From an uncultured Campylobacter sp. (GTDB taxonomy: Bacteria; Campylobacterota; Campylobacteria; Campylobacterales; Campylobacteraceae), in assembly GCA_937965895.1 (NCBI GenBank), contig CALCKS010000018.1, forward strand, positions 1 through 33,442: 33,442 bases of DNA, given 5' to 3'. Numbering within the stretch: position 1 is the stretch's first letter; each line of letters starts with the position of its first letter. The notes beneath the pieces were generated by a model. The model was not told where the DNA came from. It worked only from the letters and a program-made list of their open reading frames with translations, and searched no databases. Below, one piece after another: positions 1 through 8,256 of this stretch. The translations under genes were made by a program, and so were the position numbers.

Positions 1-1
1 C

Positions 2-97
2 AAGGAGTTTGGCGACGAGGGAAATTTGGTGCTTGGCTCAAATATCGCGGGCTTTCGCAAGGTGGCCGATGCGATGATAGATCAGGGGTATGTGTAA
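2..97 (+). CDS. gdhA: Glutamate dehydrogenase, C-terminal end (partial)
   Basis: Reading from base 2 gives 31 codons ending in TAA at 95-97. The peptide includes GSNIAGFRKVADAM and ends DQGYV, which matches the C-terminus of hexameric NADP-type glutamate dehydrogenases (family usually ends with an ANIAGF.KVADAM-like helix). The enzyme interconverts glutamate with 2-oxoglutarate and ammonia in the cytoplasm. Only the tail is present; the catalytic part lies left of the window. It is one of two plus-strand genes here and converges on the ABC transporter cluster. Identification rests on a short tail, but the match is specific. Confidence 0.85.
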   Translation, partial: KEFGDEGNLVLGSNIAGFRKVADAMIDQGYV

Positions 98-548
98 ATT
101 TGGCTTTGGGGCTCGTTTTTGCTACGCTCAGCGTATGCGAGCGAGCTTCTTTGGTATGGTTTTGCTTTAATCAAACACGCTTTAATGAGGCAAATTTAAC
201 CGCTCCAGCGTGCAAAATGCGGGAGAAAAATAAAAACCGCCTAAATTTGCTAGCTTTAAATTTAACGCCGAATTTACAGACGGCGCAAACCTAGAGCCGT
301 CAAATTTACAAAGCCGCACCGACCGAAACGAGCTAAGGCACGGCCAAATTTATAAGCCTCAAATTTAAGCTAAATTTGAGAGCAAATTTTACCAAACGAC
401 GAGCCTAGCCAAAGACGTCAAATTTGCAAGCCGGATACGCGCCTCACGCCTTAGGCGCAAAATTTATCCGCCCACCACCTTGCGCCATTGCTCTCATCCT
501 TTTTGATTTTGCCTAGCGCAAATTTATGCCGCTTCTCGTACGCCGCAG
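98..548. other. Gene-free convergent intergenic region rich in AAATTT
   Basis: This 451-base stretch separates the convergent gdhA and ABC ATPase genes. I see no convincing gene. A 64-codon TTG-start frame at 100-294 has no ribosome site and no recognisable domain. By eye about a dozen copies of AAATTT occur here, far above chance for this composition. One perfect hairpin is listed separately at 358-380. Confidence 0.7.
358..380. terminator. AAATTT-based hairpin between convergent genes
   Basis: The arms CTCAAATTTA and TAAATTTGAG are perfect inverted copies (10 bp) around a 3-base loop. A-plus-T-rich sequence follows on both sides. The position between two converging genes suits a weak bidirectional terminator, but the stem is AT-rich. 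It could simply be two facing copies of the abundant word. Confidence 0.4.
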
Positions 549-1322
549 TCACAGCGGATGCGTCAGGCAGCACTTTCTAGTTACTTGCTCGATGTACTCT
601 ACGCTCAAATTTAGCCCGTAAAGCTTGCTTAGATGCTCGCTTTCTATGATTTCATCCACACTGCCAAAAGCCACCTCGCCTCCGCCCTTAACCAGCGCCA
701 CATAGCCGCCTAGAAGCACGGCAAAATCGGGATTGTGAGTCGTTAGCACGATGGTGTAGCCTTGCTCTTTTAGCTGCTTAACGGTGCGCAGGAATTTATA
801 CTGATTGCCAAAGTCCAGCGCCGAGGTCGGCTCGTCAAACACGATAATCTCGGGCTTTGCAGCCATCGCGCGCGCGATCGAACACATCTGCTTTTGTCCG
901 CCGCTCATCTGAGTGATAAATTTATCCTCAAGATGCGTGATTTCAAGCTTTGCGGTAAATTCCTTCGCGATCGCCGTATCCTCCTCGCTAGGCCGCGCAA
1001 AGATGCCCAGATGCGCCGCCCGCCCCATCGTGATAAACTCAAGCCCCGTGTAGTCGTACTCGCAGATCTCGCTTTGAGCTACGTAGGCCATGATTTTGGC
1101 GCGCTCTTTATTGCTGAGCTCGGCGCTATTTTTGCCGCTGAGCCAAACTTCGCCCGAGTGCGGCGCCTGCGTGCCGCTGATTAGGCTTAGCATGGTCGAT
1201 TTGCCCGCGCCGTTTCGCCCTAGTATCGTTAGGATTTCGCCCTTGCCGACGCGTAAATTTACGTTTTCTAACCTACCGGCGCCGTTTGGATAGGCGAAAT
1301 TTAGATTTTTTACTTCTAACAT
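549..1322 (-). CDS. Ferric-chelate (FecCD/BtuCD type) ABC transporter ATP-binding protein
   Basis: A 257-residue cytoplasmic ATPase that would energise uptake of an iron-siderophore, haem or cobalamin-like chelate. Visible motifs are Walker A GRNGAGKST (about residues 35-43), the signature MSGGQKQ, Walker B IIVFDEPTSALD and the switch histidine in TTHNPD. The length is typical for FepC/FecE/BtuD. A GTG lies one codon upstream (1325), but the ATG at 1322 has AAGG at the right distance and overlaps the TGA of the permease gene by one base, indicating translational coupling. It is the last gene of the minus-strand cluster. The substrate cannot be read from the sequence; the family assignment is firm. 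Confidence 0.92.
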   Translation of the reverse strand: MLEVKNLNFAYPNGAGRLENVNLRVGKGEILTILGRNGAGKSTMLSLISGTQAPHSGEVWLSGKNSAELSNKERAKIMAYVAQSEICEYDYTGLEFITMGRAAHLGIFARPSEEDTAIAKEFTAKLEITHLEDKFITQMSGGQKQMCSIARAMAAKPEIIVFDEPTSALDFGNQYKFLRTVKQLKEQGYTIVLTTHNPDFAVLLGGYVALVKGGGEVAFGSVDEIIESEHLSKLYGLNLSVEYIEQVTRKCCLTHPL

Positions 1323-2329
1323 CACGCGACCTTTTTGTTTCGCCAGAGTACCCAGACGAAAAATATCGTGCCGATAAAGCCCGTAAGTACGCCCAGAGGC
1401 ACCTCGCTCACGCTGATCGTGCGTGCTAGGGTATCTACAAATAGCAAAAATATCGCGCCCATAAATATACTAGCAGGCAGGCTGCGGGCGTTGTTCGCAC
1501 CCACCAGCATGCGCGCCAGATGCGGCATCAGCAGTCCCACCCACGCCACGATACCGCTCACGCACACGCTGCATGCCGTTAGCAGCGTCGCGCAGACGAT
1601 GATGACGCCGCGTTCTAGCGTTACGTTTACGCCCAGCCTCGCCGCGCTCTCGTCACCTAGCGAGAGTAGGTTTATCCTCCAGCTCATCGCCACGAGTAGT
1701 ACCGCGCAGGCTATCATCACGGGCGCTATAAATTTGAGATTATCCGCGTCGATCTTGGCTAGGCTACCTAGCTGCCAGTAGACGATGTCTGGCAGCTTAG
1801 TTTCGGGGTCGGCGACGTATTTTAAAAAGCCGATCACCGAGGCCATCAGACCGCTAACGATGATGCCTGAGAGCACCAGCATCAGCGTGCTAGAGCGCCC
1901 CATCAGACGCGGTATGGATAGCGTCATACCTACGGCTGCAAGCCCGCTAACAAAGGCTAACGCCTGCACCCAAAAAAGCGATAAATCAAACATGATCGCA
2001 ACCGCGGCTCCCACGCAAGCTCCGGCCGAAACGCCTAGCAGATCGGGACTAACTAGCTGGTTGCGAAAGACGCCCTGATACGCCGCTCCGCTGATGCTAA
2101 GCGCGGCTCCGACAAGGATAGCCGCGATAATGCGCGGTATGCGGATGTTTTCGACGACGTTTTGGATATTTGCCGCGGCGTCCGTCGGCACCCCAAAAAA
2201 GCCGCCGATCACACCAAGCACGTCGCCCGGAGCCACGTAAAACCTGCCGACGCCGAGCGCCACTACGCCGCAAACCACGGTCAGCACGGCTAGCAAAATC
2301 AGCATAAATTTAAAACTAATATTTTTCAT
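1322..2329 (-). CDS. Ferric-chelate ABC transporter permease, FecCD family
   Basis: A polytopic inner-membrane permease of about 335 residues with the FecCD/BtuC pattern of roughly ten membrane segments. It includes RIPRIIAAILVGAALSISG, the family's conserved loop before a glycine-rich helix, and GLLMPHLAR, which sits by the coupling helix. An open frame extends upstream to 2452, but the extra 41 residues are basic, unrelated to the family and lack a ribosome site. The ATG at 2329 is preceded by TTAGGAGAAAA, so I take that start. The stop codon overlaps the ATPase start by one base. The permease probably works as a homodimer with that ATPase and the binding protein at 4214-5233. Confidence 0.92.
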   Translation of the reverse strand: MKNISFKFMLILLAVLTVVCGVVALGVGRFYVAPGDVLGVIGGFFGVPTDAAANIQNVVENIRIPRIIAAILVGAALSISGAAYQGVFRNQLVSPDLLGVSAGACVGAAVAIMFDLSLFWVQALAFVSGLAAVGMTLSIPRLMGRSSTLMLVLSGIIVSGLMASVIGFLKYVADPETKLPDIVYWQLGSLAKIDADNLKFIAPVMIACAVLLVAMSWRINLLSLGDESAARLGVNVTLERGVIIVCATLLTACSVCVSGIVAWVGLLMPHLARMLVGANNARSLPASIFMGAIFLLFVDTLARTISVSEVPLGVLTGFIGTIFFVWVLWRNKKVA

Positions 2330-2681
2330 TTTTCTCCTAAAATAAAATCTCCGCCCGCGGCAGCCTCGCACGAAAATCGCTCGCAAAAGGGCTAAATTTG
2401 CTTTGCCGCTAACTTGGCGAGCGAAGTTTTTGTTTCTTATTTTCGATCGCAACGCAAAATAGCGAGCAAAAAGGCGGTTTTTTGCGACCTAGATAGCCCG
2501 CACCAAGCGCCGAATTTATGCCGTTTAGGTCAAATTTACCCGCCGTTTTGCATTTAAGACTTGGCGCTAACGATAAATTTGAGCTTGGCACCCCTTGCCG
2601 CGCTCAAATTTAAATCTAACGTTTCCGCAAATTTTCGCCGCACCAAATTTGAACGCAAGCTTCCGCCGCGTCAAATTTAAG
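2330..2681. other. Intergenic gap inside the transporter cluster
   Basis: This 352-base gap lies between the tannase-like gene and the permease gene, both minus strand. It holds many AAATTT words and the ribosome site of the permease (2331-2340). Short frames here show no domain and no ribosome site. I see no clear sigma-70 promoter, so it is unclear whether permease and ATPase are co-transcribed with the genes upstream. Confidence 0.6.
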
Positions 2682-4160
2682 CTATTTTACGACGCGATCC
2701 ATCCATCTAAAAAGCTCGTCCAGATCATAGTCGCCGCCGTGACCTTGCCCCCAAGGCACCGCAAAATCAACTGCCTTGCCCGCATTTTGTAGCCCCAGCG
2801 CCAAGATAAGCGGCACGGCTAGAGCAGTATCGGAGTCTGCCGCGCCGTGCCTGATACGGTAAAATTTAGCCGCGCTTTTATTGCCCAGATAGCTCATCGC
2901 GTTTACCATTTTTATAATTTTAGCGTCGGCGCTCTCGCCCGTGCCGCGTTTTGCGCTAAATTCGGTAAAGTGCTTCGCCGCAGTGTCCGCATCGCCGAAA
3001 AAGTCGTTTTCGGGATTTTGTAGCTCTAGTCCGTCAAATGCGGGCGTAGCCTTAGCGCGCGGCATAGACGTAACGTAGTCCTCAAATTTAAAATCATAGC
3101 CGAGCGTGCAGCCCTGCGTTTCAAGCGTGAAAAACTCGGGCTTTAGCAGGCTTTTCTCGCGGCTTTTTGCAGCCGCGAAAGAGTCTGCTAGCGTCTTTTT
3201 GACGTACTCTTTAAAGCTTCCCTCGCCGCTAGGCTCAAGCGTGAGCGCGCGCCCTTTGGCGTCCTTTAAATTTAGGGAATTTACGTAGGCGGGAAAGGCC
3301 GATTTTAGCGCGGCGGAGAGCTCTTTTTGCTCTGCGGTTAGCTCGCCGGAGACGGTTTTTGGTTTACCACTTCGGTCGTTAAATCCAGCCGCATCAAACG
3401 TACTAAAGTCCATTTTCTCGTATTTCGTCTGAGCGCCAAACATCCACTCGTAGGCTGCGTCGGCGTTTTCTAGGTTCGTAACCGGGCAGTAGGCGGAGAC
3501 GGCGTAGATCTCGTCGCTAGCCTTTGCAGCTCCGAGTGCGGCCAGATACGGCTCAAACTCGGGCGCGTTTGCCGAGACGCCAAGCAGCGCCGACATCGCT
3601 CCGCCCGCGCTCGTGCCGTTTGATACGATTTTGTTCGCGTCGCCGACCATGGCTGCGTCGTTAAATTTGAGATACCGCACGGCGGCCTTTAGATCGACGA
3701 TGGCGGCGGGCGCTTTGCCGCTAAATTTACCGTTTGCGTCCTTGAGCGTCCTGCCTCTAGCTCCAGGCGCAGCGACGACGTAACCGCGCTCAAGCGCCGC
3801 TAACACCGCGTTTGGCTTGCCGTTTTTATCAAGGGCGGGCGTAAAAGGCTTGCCCGGCATATATCCGCCGATGGAGTTTGGCAAAAAGATCGGAGCGCTT
3901 GCCGCGTCAAATTTGCCTGCCTCGCTTTTGCTGCCTTCAAAATACCGCGACGGAACGTAAAAATTTAGCCTCTGAAACCGGCTATCTACGGGATTTGCTA
4001 CGTAAACTATCCCCTCGTAGGCTCTAAATTTGACCTCTTTTTCGCCTGATTTTATAGAGCGAGTTTCAAATTTATCCGGGTCAAATTTTAGATCCGCCGC
4101 CTGCGCGCTAAGTGCCGCGCATAGGCAAGCCGCGCCAAATGCAAGCGTCCTTTTTTTCAT
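2682..4160 (-). CDS. Secreted subtype B tannase / gallate-ester hydrolase
   Basis: A 492-residue alpha/beta hydrolase with an N-terminal signal peptide (KKRTL, hydrophobic core, cleavage likely after AQA near residue 21). It resembles lactobacillus tannase along its length: PIFLPNSIGGYMPGK, ALERGYVVAAPGARGRT, NGTSAGGAMSALLG, VSAYCPVTNLENADAAYEW and a C-terminus GGDYDLDELFRWMD. The predicted catalytic residues are Ser184 in GTSAGG, an Asp in GAADSDT (442 or 444) and His474 before GGDYD. Tannases cleave gallate esters; here the product would be periplasmic or exported. The gene lies 53 bases downstream of the binding-protein gene and upstream of its permease, so the ester may be a metal-chelating compound (inference). 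Feruloyl esterase or another catechol-ester hydrolase is the main alternative. Confidence 0.85.
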   Translation of the reverse strand: MKKRTLAFGAACLCAALSAQAADLKFDPDKFETRSIKSGEKEVKFRAYEGIVYVANPVDSRFQRLNFYVPSRYFEGSKSEAGKFDAASAPIFLPNSIGGYMPGKPFTPALDKNGKPNAVLAALERGYVVAAPGARGRTLKDANGKFSGKAPAAIVDLKAAVRYLKFNDAAMVGDANKIVSNGTSAGGAMSALLGVSANAPEFEPYLAALGAAKASDEIYAVSAYCPVTNLENADAAYEWMFGAQTKYEKMDFSTFDAAGFNDRSGKPKTVSGELTAEQKELSAALKSAFPAYVNSLNLKDAKGRALTLEPSGEGSFKEYVKKTLADSFAAAKSREKSLLKPEFFTLETQGCTLGYDFKFEDYVTSMPRAKATPAFDGLELQNPENDFFGDADTAAKHFTEFSAKRGTGESADAKIIKMVNAMSYLGNKSAAKFYRIRHGAADSDTALAVPLILALGLQNAGKAVDFAVPWGQGHGGDYDLDELFRWMDRVVK

Positions 4161-4213
4161 CTTTGCTTCCTTTTGATTTTGCGGGATTTACCCGCAAACG
4201 AGCTCAAATTTGA

Positions 4214-5233
4214 CTATTTGCTACCGTCCGGGTTTAGCCCTTTTAGGATGTAATCAAACTCCGCGTCGCTAAGGTCGTAGTTCATAAATTTCTTATAAAA
4301 CGCCTTGGTTTTGGCTTTTACGTCGACGTCTTTAAAGAGCTCTGGCTGAACGATAGTAGCCGCCCATAAAATTTGCAAAGCCGACTCCGCGCCGTATCTA
4401 TCCCAGCTAAACACGCCTTTTGGATTGCCGTAGACTTTTTTGTTTTTGACCGCTTTTAGCCCTGCAAATACGGGATCGGCGTAAATTTTCTCAACCGCTT
4501 TTTGGTTATCCGCGCCGCCAACGATGATGATATCAGGATCTGCAGCCACGATCTCTTCTGCCGTGATTTCTATCATGCTGCCCTCTTTTTGCACCGCGTT
4601 TTTACCGCCTGCGTATCTCACCCACGTGTCGATGATCGTTTTGGTGCCGTCGATTTTTAGTAGGTTCGCGCCGCCTACGATGTGTAGTACTTTAGGGCGC
4701 GCGGCGTCCTTTAGCTTGCTCGTGCGCTCGGTAACTAGCGCGATGTTGGCATCTAGATTTTCGTTTAGTTCTTTTGCTTTGCTAGCTGCGTCGCCGCCGA
4801 TTAGCTCAGCCGTTAGCAGCACGCTTTTTTTCATATCGTCGTAGTCGCGAAAGATCAAATTCGCCGCGCTAAAGCCGTTTTTAGTAAGATTTTCTTGGAA
4901 ATTTTTATTTGACACGACGACTACGTCGGGCGCTAGTTTAACTAGCTCCTCGATCTGGATGTCGTTGCCGTTTAGCGCGGCCGGCACCTCTGCTATGCGA
5001 GGGTAAATTTTAGCAAACCACTTATTTTTCTTGATTTGATCGGTCGTGGTTACGATCTTATCAGCGCCGCCTAGCACCAAGATCACTTGGTTATTTGCGT
5101 GCCAAAGCGCGGCTATCTTTTGCATTTGGGCCGGGATTTTGACCTCGTTTCCGGTCATATCGGTGACGGTTTTAACCTCGGCTCCTAGCGCGACGATAGC
5201 GCTTAAAAGCAACGTCGTGAGAAATTTTTTCAT
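4214..5233 (-). CDS. Ferric-chelate ABC transporter periplasmic binding protein
   Basis: A 339-residue class III (FecB/BtuF fold) binding protein. It has a signal peptide (MKKFLTTLLLSAIVALGA) without a lipobox cysteine, so it is probably soluble in the periplasm. After it comes the typical VTDMTGNEVKIP strand, then KIAALWHANNQVILVLGGADKIV, IEELVKLAPDVVVV and, in the second lobe, AADPDIIIVGG and YGNPKGVFSWDRYG. This pattern is shared with iron, haem, cobalamin and nickel-chelate binders in epsilonproteobacteria, so the ligand remains open. The start has AAGGAG-like sequence (GGAGCAAAAG before ATG). It is the first gene of the cluster, with a repeat-bearing promoter region upstream (5244-5320). 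Confidence 0.9.
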   Translation of the reverse strand: MKKFLTTLLLSAIVALGAEVKTVTDMTGNEVKIPAQMQKIAALWHANNQVILVLGGADKIVTTTDQIKKNKWFAKIYPRIAEVPAALNGNDIQIEELVKLAPDVVVVSNKNFQENLTKNGFSAANLIFRDYDDMKKSVLLTAELIGGDAASKAKELNENLDANIALVTERTSKLKDAARPKVLHIVGGANLLKIDGTKTIIDTWVRYAGGKNAVQKEGSMIEITAEEIVAADPDIIIVGGADNQKAVEKIYADPVFAGLKAVKNKKVYGNPKGVFSWDRYGAESALQILWAATIVQPELFKDVDVKAKTKAFYKKFMNYDLSDAEFDYILKGLNPDGSK

Positions 5234-5243
5234 CTTTTGCTCC

Positions 5244-5320
5244 TTGTGAAATGTAAATTTATAATATTACAAAATTGCATATTAAAATTTGTGAAATGTT
5301 ACAAAAAAGCATATTAAAAT
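5244..5320 (-). promoter_or_regulatory. Promoter region with tandem direct repeats upstream of the chelate transporter
   Basis: A 22-base motif occurs at 5267-5288 and 5299-5320, differing at two central positions (TTACAAAA, then TT or AA, then GCATATTAAAAT). The copies are 32 bases apart, about three helical turns. The 11-mer TTGTGAAATGT also occurs twice (5244-5254, 5289-5299). On the coding strand a TATTAT/TATAAA-like -10 sits in the proximal copy. The layout suggests a tandem operator, perhaps for a metal-responsive regulator; which one is not known. Confidence 0.5.
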
Positions 5321-5384
5321 AAGATATATTTTTCAAAATTTAAGAAAGATGCGAAATTTGAGGCCAAATTTGAAAGGCAAATTT

Positions 5385-5418
5385 AAAAAGCCCCACCCGC
5401 GGTTTTGCAAGCGAGGCT
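5385..5418 (-). terminator. Rho-independent terminator of fdhF
   Basis: On the coding strand, AGCCTCGC pairs with GTGGGGCT (8 bp including two G-U pairs) and is followed by TTTTT. It begins six bases after the fdhF stop codon. Confidence 0.7.
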
Positions 5419-5423
5419 AAAAA

Positions 5424-7682
5424 TCACTCGTGGTGATAGTCGTCGTATATGACCTTGTTGGTTTGGAATTTGATGCGTTTTAGCTCACGAATACGCAAAA
5501 ACTCCTCCTCCTCGATCCTTTGGATCTGGATGGCAGCCTTAAAGGTCGGAGTTTTGCTGATGAAGTCCCAGCCGTTGCTGGTTAGCTCGTTGCAGCAGCT
5601 CTCCCAGTAGTGGTAGGTCATCTGGATGACGCCGTCTGGGACGATGCCCGTAACGTCAGCTTTGATGACGATGTAGCCGTATCTGCTCCATGCTTTAATG
5701 AAGTCTCCTTGCTTTATACCGTAGCGCTCGGCTAGCGCAGGGTTCATCTCCGCGATTGGTCCGATACTGTCGCCGCCCTCTTCGATAGCTTTTGATCGTC
5801 TAGTCATGACGCCGCCGGCGTACTGATAGACTTTACGCGTAGTTAGCAGCTGTATCGGATACTCGGGATCGGTCGGCTCGTCCACGCTACCGGCCATCAC
5901 CTCGTACTCAGGCGGTAAATTTACGCGTTTAGCAAACTCGGCTTTTGCCGGCTCGATATCTGCGACGCTCTTTACGTGCAAGCAAGGGATAAATTTACCT
6001 TTGCCGTCCGGCGTAAAGAATTTTTTATCTAGATAGAGGCTCTGTCCGCCCATATCGTTTTCATCAGGGCACGGCCAGTGTAAGCCGTGGTGCTTTTTGA
6101 TGCGGTAGTAGCTCATACCGCCGTATCTTCTAGGGTCGCACTTGCGAACCTCTTCCCAAATTTCTTCAGGAGAGTTAAAGTTAAATCCCTCGGTCGCTCC
6201 GAGTCTTCGCGCGATCTCGCAGATGATCCACCAGTCTTGTCTAGCTTCTCCAGGAGGCGTGATGACGTGCTCGTTGTGCTGGACGCGGCGCTCGGCGTTG
6301 GCGTAGAGGCCCTCTTTTTCGCTACTTGCCACGCCAGGTAGCACGACGTCGGCTTTACGCGACGTTTCGGTTAAAAATATATCCTGAACCACGTACATAT
6401 CGACCTTTGAGATCGCTTTTAGGAAGTGGTTGGTGTTTGGGTCGGTTACGACCGGGTTTTCGCCCATCGTCCAGAAAAAGTGCACCCTGCCGTCAAGGAT
6501 GGCGTTTGGCACTTCGGTTTTATGGATGCCGATTTTACCACTTAGTGATCCTGGTTCTAGATGCCAAACCTGCTCAAACCACTCGCGCTGTTTCGGATCG
6601 GTTACTGAGCCTAAATTTGGGAAAATATTTGGCAACACACCCATATCGCAGCAGCCTTGGACGTTTTCTTGTCCGCGTATCGGTAGGTCGCCGCTACCTA
6701 GCTCGCAGATATTTCCCGTTAAAAGGAATAAATTTGAGATATCGCAAACCGCACCCACGCCGTGGTTAAAGTGCGTGACGCCCATACCGTGCGTGATGAC
6801 CGCAGGTCTGATAGTCGCGTACATGCGAGCCGCTTTTCTCACGTCCTCAGGATTTAGATTTGTGTAGCTAGCGATGGCTTCAGGCGAGTAGTCTTTGACC
6901 GCTTCGCGTACGTACTCTACGCCTTTGGTGCATTCGTTTACGAAGTCCCAGTTAACTAAATTTTCCTCGAAAATAACGTAAATAAGCGAGTTTATAACCG
7001 CGATGTTGTGCTCGGGCGCTAGCTGCAAATGCACGTCCGCTCGGCTGGCAAATTCCGTTTTTATCGGATCTACCACGATGAGCTTAGCGCCGCGGTTTAG
7101 CGCGCGCTGTATGTGCATAGCCGCGATCGGGTGGCCGTTTTCGGGGTTTGAGCCGATCATTAATATACAATTACTATAAGGTCCGATCTCCGTGAAGCTG
7201 TTTGTCGCCGCTCCGTTACCGATTGTTTTGGCAAGACCTGCCACAGTTGGAGCGTGTCAAATTCTAGCGCAGTGATCGACGTTATTTGTGCCGATTACGG
7301 CGCGCATTACCTTTTGCGCGACGTAGTTGTCCTCTAGCGTACAGCGAGCCGAGTAGTTGCCTACTAGCGCGTCCGGGCCGTATTTTTCCTTGACCTCTTT
7401 CATCTTTGAGACGACTAGATCGAGTGCTTCGTCCCAACTAGCCTCTTCAAAATCTCCGTCCTTGCTAAATACGCCGTCTTTTTTGCGAATTAGCGGTTTT
7501 GTTAATCTATCAGGCGCCCCCACGTAGTCCCAGCCGTAGAAGCCCTTTAAGCACAGATTTCCCTGATTTACGGGGTTATCCTGCACTCCAAGCGCGCTTC
7601 TTATCACGTTGTTTTCGACGTGAAGCTCGACCTGACAGCCCGTGCCGCAGTACGGGCATATGACTTTGCCGGTCTTTGCCAT
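5424..7682 (-). CDS. fdhF: Formate dehydrogenase H-type alpha subunit, selenoprotein (in-frame TGA = Sec142)
   Basis: A 752-residue molybdopterin enzyme that oxidises formate to CO2, closely patterned on E. coli FdhF. The N-terminus binds one [4Fe-4S] cluster (Cys9, Cys12, Cys16, Cys44). The active-site context reads DHCARI-U-HAPTVAGLAKTIGNG, with U encoded by TGA at 7257-7259 and the next residue His, as in FdhF. Reading stops there without selenocysteine insertion, but the same frame continues to 5424. A SECIS hairpin follows the TGA. I chose the ATG at 7682, preceded by AAAAGGAGAAA, over the upstream ATG at 7715. No Tat signal is present, so it is cytoplasmic, unlike respiratory FdhA. No hydrogenase or FdhB/C partner lies beside it. 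A terminator follows. Confidence 0.95.
7209..7259 (-). promoter_or_regulatory. Selenocysteine codon with bacterial SECIS element
   Basis: The TGA at 7257-7259 is followed on the coding strand by an apical hairpin GGCA-GGTCT-TGCC at 7242-7230. The loop GGUCU is the same as the SelB-binding loop of E. coli fdhF. An outer stem pairs CGCTCC (7254-7249) with GGAGCG (7214-7209), six perfect pairs. Spacing from TGA to the apical stem is 14 bases, as expected for bacterial SECIS. Confidence 0.9.
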
Positions 7683-7698
7683 TTTTTCTCCTTTTCTG

Positions 7699-7717
7699 AT
7701 GTGCAAAATTTGCACAT
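7699..7717 (-). promoter_or_regulatory. 19-bp palindrome in the fdhF leader
   Basis: The sequence ATGTGCAAAATTTGCACAT is a perfect inverted repeat (9-bp arms, one central base). It ends 17 bases before the fdhF start codon, just upstream of the ribosome site. A second, looser inverted repeat (ATATG, 9 bases, CATAT) lies at 7725-7743. The spacing suits a repressor site or an RNA hairpin controlling initiation. Confidence 0.45.
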
Positions 7718-8233
7718 TTATTAGATATGAAATATTCGCATATTTGTCCTTAAAAGATAATAAATTCTCTTAATGTCGTAAATCAGTTTCTAAATTTAAG
7801 ATTTAATTTATATTTTATATCCGTAAACAAAGCCAAAATATCCGCAAAATCGTACCTTCTGGCGTATCATTTTAGTTACTTATAAAGGCGTATTGAGAGA
7901 TTTTATTAAGATTAGAATTAGTTATTGTATTAATGTAACTTAAAATTCTACTTCCACGCTTAATCAAATTTGATCCCTCCGTGAGGCGTCAAACGAGCAA
8001 AAGGCAGTTAAAATTTGTAAGCTTAAATTTGATAGCACGAGCGTTTTGGCGTTAAATTTATTTTGAATTATTTTGGAGTGCGGTAAATTTAAAGTGGGTT
8101 TCGGCCGGTCAAATTTGACCGCCGACTCGGCAAAACAAAATTTTATTTTTCTAGCAAGCCGCGTAAATTTAGTCAAATTTGACTCGTTTGCCAGCCGTCC
8201 GCAAAACCGAGTCAAATTTGACGCGTTATTAAA

Positions 8234-8256
8234 GAGCCTGGCGAGCCAGCTTGCTC
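8234..8256 (-). terminator. Possible terminator of the thioesterase gene
   Basis: On the coding strand GAGC, a 3-base bulge, then CTGG-CTCG-CCAG and GCTC form a hairpin followed by TTTAATAA. It lies about 20 bases after the stop codon. Confidence 0.35.

Noticed and set aside
100..294. 64-codon plus-strand frame after gdhA
   Set aside because: TTG start without ribosome site, no recognisable domain, and the sequence is largely AAATTT-rich spacer.
2409..2591. 60-codon minus-strand frame between tannase and permease genes
   Set aside because: No ribosome site, no domain, overlaps the unsupported upstream extension of the permease frame.
98..2681. Recurring AAATTT words as a CRISPR array
   Set aside because: Unit is only 6-10 bases, spacing is irregular and orientation is mixed; no constant repeat or cas gene.
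6326..6769. Long plus-strand frames opposite fdhF (147 and 145 codons)
   Set aside because: They lie antisense to a well-supported conserved gene, overlap each other, and show no domain or ribosome site.
7257..7715. Reading the formate dehydrogenase as two genes or a pseudogene broken by a stop
   Set aside because: The stop is a single in-frame TGA at the known selenocysteine position with a SECIS hairpin behind it, and the flanking protein sequence is continuous and intact.
7964..8215. 83-codon minus-strand frame in the gap upstream of fdhF
   Set aside because: No ribosome site and no domain; content is dominated by AAATTT words, which translate as repeated KF, NL and FD pairs.
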